Made by a program: the position numbers and the translations under genes
Notes under the pieces: generated by a model
Told to the model about the DNA's origin: nothing
Database searches by the model: none
What the model saw: only the letters and a program-made list of their open reading frames with translations
Assembly: GCA_002478145.1 (NCBI GenBank)
Contig: DLMI01000088.1
Span: 50,091-114,090, forward strand
Length of the DNA stretch: 64,000 nucleotides
DNA from: Acidobacteria bacterium UBA7540
Lineage (GTDB): Bacteria > Acidobacteriota > Terriglobia > UBA7540
Direction of reading: 5' to 3'
In this document: piece by piece, positions 1-7,703 of the stretch
Layout: the number at the start of each line of letters is the position of its first letter
Numbering within the stretch: the first letter of the stretch is position 1

Positions 1-627
1 CGCGCGAAGGCCCAGGTGGCCCAAATGCAAGCGGCCCTCGAAAACGCCGAGGAGGACCTCCGCAATTCCACCATTGTCAGCCCGATGGATGGATTGGTGC
101 TGTCCAGGGACGTGGAAGTGGGTGACGCCATCAGTTCAATTCTGATCCTGGGGTCGCAGGCGACAAACATCATGACCCTGGGAGATGTGAGCGAAGTTTA
201 CGTCAAAGGCAAAGTGGACGAAGCCGACATCAGCAAGGTCTACTTTGGTCAGCCCGCGCGCATCTCGGTCGAGTCGCTCAAAGAAAAGAAGTTCCTGGGT
301 AAAGTAACCAAGATCTCCCCCCTAGGCGTCGAGAAGGACAACGTTACAACCTTCGAGGTCCGCGTCTCGATTCAGAACCCCACCGGGGAGCTGAAAGCAA
401 ACATGAGCGCCAATGCTGAAATCATCCTGGAGGAGAAACAGAAAGTACTGATGGTGCCTGAGGCGGCGGTGATCTATGACAAGGACCGCCGCACTTCCTT
501 GGAGACTCCCGATCCTGGGTCCAAGACTGGCCGGCGCAAACTCTCGGTGAAACTGGGCATTTCTAATGGCGTAAAGACAGAACTTGTTGAAGGCCTGAAA
601 GAAGGCCAGCAGGTTATATTGCAGTGA
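1..627 (+). CDS. Efflux RND/ABC periplasmic adaptor (HlyD/MacA-like), C-terminal part
   Basis: The gene is open at the window edge: frame 1 reads from the first base, and 208 residues remain. The start of the visible part is helical (AQMQAALENAEEDLRNS), as in the hairpin of membrane-fusion proteins. It is followed by the second half of a lipoyl/barrel-sandwich domain (IVSPMDGLVL) and then beta-barrel segments with the typical EADISKVYFGQPARI pattern. Such proteins span the periplasm and join an inner-membrane pump to an outer-membrane channel. Two FtsX-type permeases follow on the same strand, so a MacAB-like tripartite exporter is likely. Its ATPase is not in the window and may lie upstream. 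The substrate cannot be told. Confidence 0.85.
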   Translation, partial: RAKAQVAQMQAALENAEEDLRNSTIVSPMDGLVLSRDVEVGDAISSILILGSQATNIMTLGDVSEVYVKGKVDEADISKVYFGQPARISVESLKEKKFLGKVTKISPLGVEKDNVTTFEVRVSIQNPTGELKANMSANAEIILEEKQKVLMVPEAAVIYDKDRRTSLETPDPGSKTGRRKLSVKLGISNGVKTELVEGLKEGQQVILQ

Positions 628-776
628 CGAGTGACAAGTGACGAGTGACGAGCGGAAAAGCAGAAGTCAGAATTCAGGAGTTGGTTTCTACAAACTTCCC
701 GCCTGTTCTTCACTGACACGTGAAACCTGGCACCTGCACATTTGCTCGTCACTTGTCACTCATCACTTGTCACTAG
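624..776. repeat. Inverted pair of degenerate 7-8-bp repeats (GTGACGA/GTGACAA type)
   Basis: The left arm (624-653) is a run of GTGACGAGTGACAAGTGACG-type units. The right arm (744-776) carries the same units in opposite orientation (GTCACTTGTCACTCATCACT). They enclose about 90 bp between the adaptor and the first permease. The arrangement recurs with other unit sequences at 2071-2323, 46861-47146 and 53881-53966. Confidence 0.7.
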
Positions 777-811
777 GTTGATGTCACTGGGCATTCAAGA
801 CAGGTTCAACA

Positions 812-2071
812 ATGGTCCTTCGCGATCTCATCCTCGACACGTTGCGCACCCTGTGGTCTCACAAGCTGCGGACCTTCCTCACCATGTTCGGCATTGCCTG
901 GGGGATCATCTCCATCACCCTGATGATTGCCGCCGGAGAAGGATTGCGCGTCGGCCAAATGAGACAGCAGGAGACCTTCGCCAAGGACTTGATGATCATC
1001 TTCAATGGCCGGACCAGCATGCAAGCGGGCGGGCTGCGGGCAGGCCGTCAAGTGAACTGGCAGGATTCGGACGTGCCCGCCGTGGCGGAGGAGGCCACTG
1101 CCTGCCGGTACGTCTTGCCGGAGCTCGAGCGGGAGAACTTATCCACGCGCAGCCTTTACAACAATGCCTCGCCGTTGGTCACGGGTTCGCTTCCCCCGTT
1201 CGCTGAGATTCGTTCGATCCACGTCGCTGAAGGCCGGTTCTATGACTGGGGAGACAATGCCCAGGGGCGCCGCGTGGCCTTCCTTGGCAGCAATATCAAG
1301 AAGCAACTCTTCTCGACCCGTCCCGCTGTCGGTGAGAGCATTTACATCAACAACCTGCCTTACACCGTTATCGGAATCATGGAAAGCAAAGACCAGAACA
1401 GTTGCTATGACGGCTGGGACGTGGATAAGGTCTTCGTCCCCTTCAGCGCCATGCTGCGCGATTTTCCCAACAAACCTCCTCAGCTTTCCACCAGCGTTGA
1501 TCATTTGTTGGTGGCCCCGAAGTCGCTCGAGGAGCACGAAACCTGCAAGTGGCAAGTGCGCCGCGCGCTCGGACGCATCCACAACTTCGACCCTCGAGAC
1601 AAGGAAGCCGCTCCCATCTGGGACACGGTCGAGGAGGCCAAGGGATTTCAGAAGATCATGGACAGCATGAAGCTCTTCTTGGGAGCGGTGGGCATCACTA
1701 CACTGCTGCTGGGGGGAATCGGCGTGATGAACGTCATGCTGGTGGCGGTGCGCGAACGCACCCGTGAAATCGGCGTTCGCAAAGCGGTGGGCGCCAGCGC
1801 CCGGGCCATTCTGAGCCAGTTCTTCATCGAGGCGCTCATCGTCGTTCTGTTGAGCGGAGGTCTGGGCATGGGCATCGCCTACGGTCTCTGCGGGCTCGTC
1901 GACCTTTTCCCCATGCCGGTCTTCTTTGCGGGTCTCTTGCCAACCTGGAGATCCGCCGTGATTTCATTCGCGATTTTGGGCACCATCGCCGTGTTCTCGG
2001 CGCTTTACCCGGCGCGCCGCGCCGCCATGGTGGATCCCATCGACGCCCTGCGGTATGAGCCGGGAGGCTAG
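812..2071 (+). CDS. ABC transporter permease, MacB/FtsX type (first of two)
   Basis: The protein has 419 residues. A transmembrane segment near residues 20-40 (FLTMFGIAWGIISITLMIA) is followed by a long periplasmic MacB-PCD-like region. Three further membrane segments lie in the C-terminal third, around the FtsX signature GGIGVMNVMLVAVRERTREI. The C-terminus PARRAAMVDPIDALRYE is typical of the family. There is no nucleotide-binding domain, so it needs a separate ATPase. Only a weak ribosome site precedes the ATG at 812, but the N-terminus LRDLILDTLRTLWSHKLRT is characteristic. It probably works with the next permease and the upstream adaptor in export or mechanotransmission. Confidence 0.9.
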   Translation: MVLRDLILDTLRTLWSHKLRTFLTMFGIAWGIISITLMIAAGEGLRVGQMRQQETFAKDLMIIFNGRTSMQAGGLRAGRQVNWQDSDVPAVAEEATACRYVLPELERENLSTRSLYNNASPLVTGSLPPFAEIRSIHVAEGRFYDWGDNAQGRRVAFLGSNIKKQLFSTRPAVGESIYINNLPYTVIGIMESKDQNSCYDGWDVDKVFVPFSAMLRDFPNKPPQLSTSVDHLLVAPKSLEEHETCKWQVRRALGRIHNFDPRDKEAAPIWDTVEEAKGFQKIMDSMKLFLGAVGITTLLLGGIGVMNVMLVAVRERTREIGVRKAVGASARAILSQFFIEALIVVLLSGGLGMGIAYGLCGLVDLFPMPVFFAGLLPTWRSAVISFAILGTIAVFSALYPARRAAMVDPIDALRYEPGG

Positions 2072-2323
2072 CTGTCAGCTATCAGCCGTCAGCTATCAGC
2101 TCTCAGCTTTCACCTGATTGAGAGGACGGAAAGGATGGAACGTGCCGCCTCGGAGCCCTTCCGGACACCCAACATGGGAGGCGAGGCGAAGCGAGGTCAT
2201 TTAAAGATCCGAAAGTCTGGCAAGAGGGACATGAATTGACGCTCTCGATCTACCGGGCGACCAAATCATTCCCCCAAGTTCAGGGCTGGAAGCTGATAGC
2301 TGATGGCTGAAAGCTGACAGCCC
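2071..2323. repeat. Inverted pair of degenerate GCTGTCAGCTATCAGC-type repeats
   Basis: The left arm (2071-2112) repeats AGCTATCAGC/CGTCAGCT units. The right arm (2285-2323) carries the reverse-complement class (AGCTGATAGCTGATGGCTGA). About 170 bp lie between them, with no coding signal, in the gap between the two permease genes. Confidence 0.7.
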
Positions 2324-2337
2324 AAGGTGAGAACGAC

Positions 2338-3591
2338 GTGTTCCGAGAAATCCTCATCCAAGCCTGGTCCGCACTCCGCCGCCAACCGCTGCGTAGTTTC
2401 CTCACCATGTTGGGGATTACGTGGGGTATTGCCGCTGTCGCGCTCCTGATCGCCTACGGCCGAGGGCTTCGGTCCGTGGTCGTCGCGGCCTTTGACGCCT
2501 TCGGCAAGGGAGCGGTCATATGCTGGCCCGCTCAGACCAGCGAGCAGGCGGGAGGCCAGCGCGCCGGCAAGCACGTGGTCTTCGAAAAAGCGGACCTGGA
2601 CCTGGTTCGGGAAAACGTCACGCTGGTCAGGACCGCCTGCCTGGAAACGGTGCGTTGGCTTCCTATCTCTTACGGTGACCGTCTGGCCAATACCGCCATT
2701 CGCGGGGTCTGCCCCGAGTATGGCGAGATGCGCAACGAAGTGCCCAGCGCCGGCCGCTGGATCAGCCCTGAGGACGTGCTCGAGCGCCGGCGCGTGGTGT
2801 TTCTCGGAGCCCGTCTCCGGGAAAAGCTCTTCAGTGGCCAACCTGCCGTAGGCGAAACGGTTCGCATCAGCGGTACCCGGTTCACCGTGGTCGGAACCAT
2901 GGACCGCAAGATTCAGGACAGCAATTATTTCACCAGCGACGACGAATCCGTCTGGATCCCGTATTCCACCGCAGGGGATATCTGGAACACTCGCTATGCC
3001 TCCGTGCTGGTGTTTGAGCCCCTCGCGCCCCGGTTCGAGAAGGAAGCCATGAGGCAAGTACGCGCGGAGGTGGCTAAGCGCCAGCGCTTTTCACCCACGG
3101 ATGAGCGCGCCATCATGATGTTCGGCCGCGAGCAGTTCCGGCCCATCATCGATGGCATCACCATTGGCTTTGAGGCCCTGTTTACGTTCGTCGGAGCGCT
3201 CACCCTTGGCATTGGCGGCGTGGGGCTGATGAACATCATGTTAGTGGCCGTGGAAGAACGCATCCGGGAGATTGGTCTGCGCCGCGCCCTGGGCGCCCGC
3301 CGCTGGCAAATCCAGTTGCAATTCCTGGCCGAAGCGCTGGTCATCACCGCGATTGGCGGCGCCATTGGCATTGGCCTCGCCTATGCTGCCTCCGCGGCCA
3401 TCGGACCGCTTCCCCTTTACGGCCCTCTCTACGAAGACACATCCGGTAAAGGCGACATCCACATTTATATTTCGCTTGGCACCGTCGGTGTTTCCACGGC
3501 CATCCTGATCTTCGTGGGACTCCTCAGCGGCTTGGCGCCGGCCATCCGCGCCTCTCACCTCAATCCCGTCGAAGCTCTCCGTTATGAGTGA
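2338..3591 (+). CDS. ABC transporter permease, MacB/FtsX type (second of two)
   Basis: The protein has 417 residues and is a paralogue of the preceding permease. It has an N-terminal membrane segment (FLTMLGITWGIAAVALLIAYG), a periplasmic region, and a C-terminal FtsX module (GGVGLMNIMLVAVEERIREIGLRRALGAR) ending in HLNPVEALRYE. The start is GTG at 2338, with GGTGAGAACGAC just upstream, and it aligns with the start of the first permease. Two unequal permeases probably form a heterodimer. No ATPase is encoded between or after them, so the pair depends on one encoded elsewhere. Confidence 0.9.
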   Translation: MFREILIQAWSALRRQPLRSFLTMLGITWGIAAVALLIAYGRGLRSVVVAAFDAFGKGAVICWPAQTSEQAGGQRAGKHVVFEKADLDLVRENVTLVRTACLETVRWLPISYGDRLANTAIRGVCPEYGEMRNEVPSAGRWISPEDVLERRRVVFLGARLREKLFSGQPAVGETVRISGTRFTVVGTMDRKIQDSNYFTSDDESVWIPYSTAGDIWNTRYASVLVFEPLAPRFEKEAMRQVRAEVAKRQRFSPTDERAIMMFGREQFRPIIDGITIGFEALFTFVGALTLGIGGVGLMNIMLVAVEERIREIGLRRALGARRWQIQLQFLAEALVITAIGGAIGIGLAYAASAAIGPLPLYGPLYEDTSGKGDIHIYISLGTVGVSTAILIFVGLLSGLAPAIRASHLNPVEALRYE

Positions 3592-3856
3592 GCACTTTCA
3601 CCAATTAGCTGCCGACGAATGAGTCCAGGCGCTTGCGCCCAAAGATCGCAAAAAGGTTTGCGATCCTCCAACCGTGCCATGCCTGATGCAGGGGCAGACC
3701 CGCCGAACCGCCCCGACAGCCCACTCGCAAACGGCAGAGGCGTCAAGCAGATTAATGGCTTGAATCCTTAAACCGGCTGACGTAAGATGGCGGCTTTCGC
3801 AAGGCGGGAAGCACTGACTCTGAATGCGGCGCGGAATGACGCCGAAGGAGCACGTC
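3592..3856. other. Intergenic region with hairpins
   Basis: A perfect 9-bp stem (GATCGCAAA at 3644-3652 and TTTGCGATC at 3657-3665, 4-nt loop) lies just after a smaller GGCGC/GCGCC hairpin (3628-3639). There is no T-tract, so a rho-independent terminator for the permease operon is possible but not clear. Nothing else is seen before the amidohydrolase gene. Confidence 0.4.
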
Positions 3857-5596
3857 ATGGAGAGATGGGTGGGCAGAGTTTTGAAGGCGACTTTCCAAAG
3901 GAAGTGGCTACTGGCGGTATTCGCCCTGGTCCCGCTCTGCGGGATCGGCGCGCGGGCGGAAGAGCCACGGTACTTTGCCATCCGCCATGCGCGCATCGTG
4001 CCGGTTTCGGGACCTGAGATCAAGAGCGGCACGGTGGTAATTGCCAAGGGCCTGATCGCGGCGGTGGGGGAGAATGTGAGCATCCCGCCGGAAGCCTGGG
4101 TGATCGAAGGAAAGGGCCTGACGGTGTACCCCGGCTTCATCAACGCGCTGAGCGATCTTGGACTAGGCCCGCCAGCGCCGGCCGCGCCCGGACCGCCAGG
4201 AGGTGGCGGGGGCCCCGCCAGGGGTCAACCTCAGCAGCCGCAGCCGGTCTCTCACGGCCCGCAGGATCGACCGGCGAGCACGCCCTGGATGAATGCGGCA
4301 GACGAACTCAAGCCCGACGACAAGCGAGTTGAAACCTGGCGCAACGCCGGCTTCACCTCCACTCTGGCCGCACCGATGACCGGGATTTTCCCGGGCCAAG
4401 GCGCGGTGGTGAACCTCGCTGGCGAGCGACCGGGCGAAATGGTGGTGGCCGCGCCCAGCGCCCTTCTTATTACCCTCCAACCCCTGCGAGGCTTCGGAAA
4501 CTTCCCCGACTCGTTGATGGGCGTGATCTCCTACGTCCATCAGGTCTTTCTGGATGCCAACTGGTACAACCAGTCGGAGTCCATTTACCGCGCGCATCCG
4601 GTCGGGTTGGAGCGGCCCGCCTATGACCGGACGGAGATCGTCGTAAACGACGCGCTGGCCTCCGGACGTCCGGTCTTGTTGCCTGGAAACACCGCGCAGG
4701 AAATTCACCGGGCGCTGGTGCTGGCGGATCGCGCGGGCGCGCGTGCCGTCATTTACGGCGGCCAGCAAGGCTACGAGGACGCCGATGAACTGGCGGCAGC
4801 GAAGGTTCCGGTGCTGGTGAACCTGAAGTGGCCGGAGAAGGAGAAAGACGCAGACCCGGAGGCCGAGGAGCCGTTGCGCGTGCTCCGCTTCCGTGACCGC
4901 GCGCCCTCATCCCCGGCCGCGCTCCAGAAGGCAGGCGTGAAGTTCGCTTTCTATTTTGAAGGGATCGGAGCTCCCAAGGACGCGCTTAAGAACGCGAAGA
5001 AAGCCGTCGACGCGGGTCTCGCTGCCGATGCCGCCCTGCGTGCTTTCACCCTGAACGCGGCGGAGATCCTGGGCGTGGGCGACCGTTTGGGCTCCATCGA
5101 GCCCGGCAAGATTGCCAACCTGGTCGTGACCGATGGGGATATTTTCAATGAAAAGACCAAAGTGAAAATGACCTTTGTGGACGGCCGCCGCTACGAAGTG
5201 CGCGAGCCCGGACGCCCCACGGCGCCCCCAACCGTCAAGCTGGCCGGGAAGTGGAAAATCAGCCTGACGGGTGCGCAGGGCCCGGAGGAGGCTACGGCGG
5301 ACCTCAGCATGGAGCCCGATGGTACGCTCGCCGGATCGCTCACCGGCGTCTCCGGCGCCATGGTAGGGTCCATGGGCACGGTCTCGATCCGCGACGGCTG
5401 GGTGAGCGGCAACCAGTTCAGCTTCACGCTCAGCCTGACCTTCGGAGGCAGTCCCATCGATGTCATCTTCAGCGGGACGCTCGAAGGCGAGCAGATGAAA
5501 GGGATAGCCAGCGGGGGCGGCGCGTCGGTGGACTTTACGGGCTCGCGCCCCAGCAGCACGGCTGCAACTGTAAATACCCATCAGGAGGTTGAGTAG
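3857..5596 (+). CDS. Secreted amidohydrolase-like protein lacking the HxH metal motif, with C-terminal beta domain
   Basis: I place the start at ATG 3857 because AAGGAG (3845-3850) sits 6 nt upstream; in-frame sequence extends further back without such a site. The 579-residue protein begins with a signal peptide (LLAVFALVPLCGIGARA). It has the composite beta-sandwich and barrel layout of amidohydrolases (GTVVIAKGLIAAVGENV; LGSIEPGKIANLVVTDGD). Where active members have G-[FI]-I-D-x-H-x-H, this one reads GFINALSDLG, so the first two metal ligands are gone. A Gly/Pro-rich linker lies near residues 105-135. About 110 beta-rich residues follow the amidohydrolase part. It is probably a non-catalytic partner of the next gene, which starts on the base after this stop codon. 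Confidence 0.85.
   Translation: MERWVGRVLKATFQRKWLLAVFALVPLCGIGARAEEPRYFAIRHARIVPVSGPEIKSGTVVIAKGLIAAVGENVSIPPEAWVIEGKGLTVYPGFINALSDLGLGPPAPAAPGPPGGGGGPARGQPQQPQPVSHGPQDRPASTPWMNAADELKPDDKRVETWRNAGFTSTLAAPMTGIFPGQGAVVNLAGERPGEMVVAAPSALLITLQPLRGFGNFPDSLMGVISYVHQVFLDANWYNQSESIYRAHPVGLERPAYDRTEIVVNDALASGRPVLLPGNTAQEIHRALVLADRAGARAVIYGGQQGYEDADELAAAKVPVLVNLKWPEKEKDADPEAEEPLRVLRFRDRAPSSPAALQKAGVKFAFYFEGIGAPKDALKNAKKAVDAGLAADAALRAFTLNAAEILGVGDRLGSIEPGKIANLVVTDGDIFNEKTKVKMTFVDGRRYEVREPGRPTAPPTVKLAGKWKISLTGAQGPEEATADLSMEPDGTLAGSLTGVSGAMVGSMGTVSIRDGWVSGNQFSFTLSLTFGGSPIDVIFSGTLEGEQMKGIASGGGASVDFTGSRPSSTAATVNTHQEVE
5582..5587 (+). promoter_or_regulatory. Strong ribosome-binding site inside the end of the upstream gene
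   Basis: AGGAGG lies 9 nt before ATG 5597 and inside the last codons of the preceding gene, whose TAG directly abuts this ATG. This points to translational coupling of the two amidohydrolase genes. Confidence 0.75.
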
Positions 5597-7045
5597 ATGA
5601 AACGCGCATCCCGTTCGATAAGCGTGGTGGCGATGCTGTCCCTCCTGGCGGTTTGCGCCCTTGGGGCTAAGGCGGCAGAGGTCACGTTAATCAAGTCCGG
5701 CACCATCCTTACCATCACCAAGGGGACGATTGAAAACGGTGACGTCCTGATCCGGGACGGCAAGATCGCGGAGGTGGGCAAGGGCTTGACGGCGCCTGAG
5801 GGCGCCAAGGTGATTGATGCCACAGGCCTGTTCGTGATGCCGGGCATCATCGACTGCCATTCGCACATCGCGGTCGCCGGAAGCGTCAACGAAGGCAGCG
5901 TCAGCGTCTCTTCAATGGTGAACATCGCCGACGTCTTGAACCCCGAGGACGTTGACATCTATCGCGACCTGGCGGGCGGCGTCACCACCGCCAACATTCT
6001 GCATGGCAGCGCCAATGCCATCGGGGGCCAAACCATCGTGATCAAGCTTCGGTGGGGAAAGCTGGCTGAAGATCTTCCCTTCGAAGGCGCGTTGCCGGGT
6101 ATCAAGTTCGCCCTGGGAGAAAATCCCAAGCGCTCCGGCTCCTCGATTTCCGGGACACCGCCGCGGTATCCCTCCACGCGCATGGGCGTGATGGACGTAT
6201 ACCGCGAGGCTTTTTCGGAGGCGGTGGATTACAAGAAAGCCTGGGACGACTACAACCGCAAGAAAGCAGCCGGCGAATCGAACTTGATTCCGCCTCGGCG
6301 TGACCTGAAACTCGACCCGCTCCTGGAGGTACTGGAGGGCAAGCGGCTGGTGCACATCCACTGCTACCGCGACGATGAGATCCTGCAGATGATCCGCGTG
6401 GCTGAGGAGTTCCACTTCAAGATTGCGACCTTCCAGCACGTGCTCGAGGGCTACAAAATTGCGGATGAAATCGCCAAAAGCGGCGCGGGTGCATCCACAT
6501 TTTCCGACTGGTGGGCCTACAAGGTGGAGGCCTACGACGCCATCCCGTACAATGCCGCCCTCATGACCGAACGCGGCATCGTGGTCTCGATCAACTCCGA
6601 TAGCGGCGAGGAGGCCCGGCACCTGAACCAGGAAGCGGCCAAGAGCATGAAATGGGGCGGGCTTTCGCACGATGAGGCGCTGAAGCTGGTGACGATAAAC
6701 CCGGCCATCCAGTTGCACATCGCGGACCGCGTGGGCTCGATTGAGCCCGGCAAGGATGCAGACCTCGCCATTTATAACAAGGACCCGCTCAGCGTCTACG
6801 CGGTGCCGCAGAAAGTCTTGATCGACGGCCAGGTTTACTTCGACCGCCAGCAGGACATTGCCCACCGCGCCGCGCTGGAGAAGGAAAAGAAAGCGCTGCT
6901 TGCAAAGGAAACGAAAGCAGCCGAGGGCGCGAAAAGGCCCCGGCGGCCGGGTGCAACCCCGAAGCCGGCCCCGCCAGGCGCAGCGCCTCCCGGCGCACCT
7001 CCGAAACCACCGGGAAAGCCTGGTGAGGTGAGTGGCAGCGTGTGA
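5597..7045 (+). CDS. Secreted metal-dependent amidohydrolase (catalytically complete)
   Basis: The protein has 482 residues and a signal peptide (VAMLSLLAVCALGAKAAE). The N-terminal sandwich leads into GIIDCHSHIAV, the HxH metal motif. Later candidate ligands are VHIHCYRDDE, FQHVLEG and INSDSGE, in the usual order for the superfamily. LGAD-type C-terminal closure reads VGSIEPGKDADLAIYNKDPL. A Lys/Pro-rich tail (about residues 430-482) is probably unstructured. The family includes imidazolonepropionase- and peptidase-like hydrolases; the substrate cannot be assigned. It is flanked by two relatives that have lost the HxH motif, so a hetero-oligomer with this subunit as the active one is plausible. 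Confidence 0.88.
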   Translation: MKRASRSISVVAMLSLLAVCALGAKAAEVTLIKSGTILTITKGTIENGDVLIRDGKIAEVGKGLTAPEGAKVIDATGLFVMPGIIDCHSHIAVAGSVNEGSVSVSSMVNIADVLNPEDVDIYRDLAGGVTTANILHGSANAIGGQTIVIKLRWGKLAEDLPFEGALPGIKFALGENPKRSGSSISGTPPRYPSTRMGVMDVYREAFSEAVDYKKAWDDYNRKKAAGESNLIPPRRDLKLDPLLEVLEGKRLVHIHCYRDDEILQMIRVAEEFHFKIATFQHVLEGYKIADEIAKSGAGASTFSDWWAYKVEAYDAIPYNAALMTERGIVVSINSDSGEEARHLNQEAAKSMKWGGLSHDEALKLVTINPAIQLHIADRVGSIEPGKDADLAIYNKDPLSVYAVPQKVLIDGQVYFDRQQDIAHRAALEKEKKALLAKETKAAEGAKRPRRPGATPKPAPPGAAPPGAPPKPPGKPGEVSGSV

Positions 7046-7056
7046 TTTCGTAGCGC

Positions 7057-7142
7057 CGACCCCGCATCGCGGGGTCAGCACCTCGAGTTTCTACATTCTC
7101 CCCTCTCCCCCTTGGGGGAGAGGGGCCGGGGGGTGAGGGGGT
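7057..7142. repeat. Palindromic intergenic repeat (CCCTCTCCCCC type)
   Basis: CCCCTCTCCCCC (7100-7111) pairs perfectly with GGGGGAGAGGGG (7114-7125), followed by a GGTGAGGGGG run. A second palindrome, GACCCCGC/GCGGGGTC, lies at 7057-7075. Related CTCTCCC palindromes occur at 7600-7672 and 56315-56447. Together with the copy at 7600-7672, this one brackets the DUF559 gene. Confidence 0.8.
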
Positions 7143-7149
7143 CAAAGCC

Positions 7150-7569
7150 GTGAAACCAGAATCAACGCGGCCCTACCGCCAACGTCGCTCCCTCGCGCGT
7201 AGCGAAGCGCAGATTGCCAGGGCCCGCGAGCTTCGGCGCAATGAAACCGAATCCGAAGAAATCGCTTGGCGCTTATTGAGGACTCTCAGATTCAAGGGCT
7301 TTAAATTCCGCCGCCAGTACGCTGTGGGCTGGTACATTGTTGATTTCTGCTGCCCCCAGCGGCGTCTGATTGTGGAACTGGATGGCAGCGTCCACGCTCA
7401 GCCAAGCCAGACCAGGCGCGACGCAAGCCGAGACGCACTGCTCAAACGTATGGGGTGCACTGTGATGCGATTACCAAATGGAATCGTTATGGAGGCGCCG
7501 GAGCTGTTTGTGGGAAAAGTATTGGACGTCGCGTGGTCACTGCCCAACGCATTCACCGGCGAGTTGTGA
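7150..7569 (+). CDS. DUF559 (Vsr-like endonuclease fold) protein
   Basis: The protein has 139 residues. The sequence ARELRRNETESEEIAWRLLR, then FKFRRQYAVGWYIVDFCCP and LIVELDGSVHAQ, is the hallmark of DUF559 proteins, which share the restriction-endonuclease-like fold of very-short-patch-repair nucleases. The E..D...E-type catalytic residues sit in the VGWYIVDF and LIVELDG strands. A role in DNA processing is inferred from the fold; no biological function is established for most members. It interrupts the amidohydrolase series and lies between CTCTCCC-type palindromes on both sides, which suggests later insertion as a repeat-associated unit. The start at 7150 is an ATG-like position directly after the left palindrome. 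Confidence 0.88.
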   Translation: MKPESTRPYRQRRSLARSEAQIARARELRRNETESEEIAWRLLRTLRFKGFKFRRQYAVGWYIVDFCCPQRRLIVELDGSVHAQPSQTRRDASRDALLKRMGCTVMRLPNGIVMEAPELFVGKVLDVAWSLPNAFTGEL

Positions 7570-7599
7570 GCTGCAAACGAATGGGCGCAGGCTCACGAC

Positions 7600-7672
7600 C
7601 CCCTCACCCGGCCCGCCCCGGCTGAAGAAAACGCCGGTGCGGTCCACCCTCTCCCCCAAGCGGGAGAGGGAA
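7600..7672. repeat. Palindromic repeat downstream of the DUF559 gene
   Basis: The segment reads CCCCTCACCCGG, then a CGGCTGAAGAAAACGCCGG hairpin, then CCCTCTCCCCCAAGCGGGAGAGGG. It is the same class as the repeat before the DUF559 gene but in the opposite orientation for its CCCTCACCC part. Confidence 0.75.
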
Positions 7673-7703
7673 GGAATCTGGACACAGAAGGAGAGCGAAG
7701 AAA

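Noticed and set aside
5912..7081. A 389-codon minus-strand frame opposite the second amidohydrolase
   Set aside because: Antisense shadow with low-complexity Arg-rich sequence at its start and no domain.
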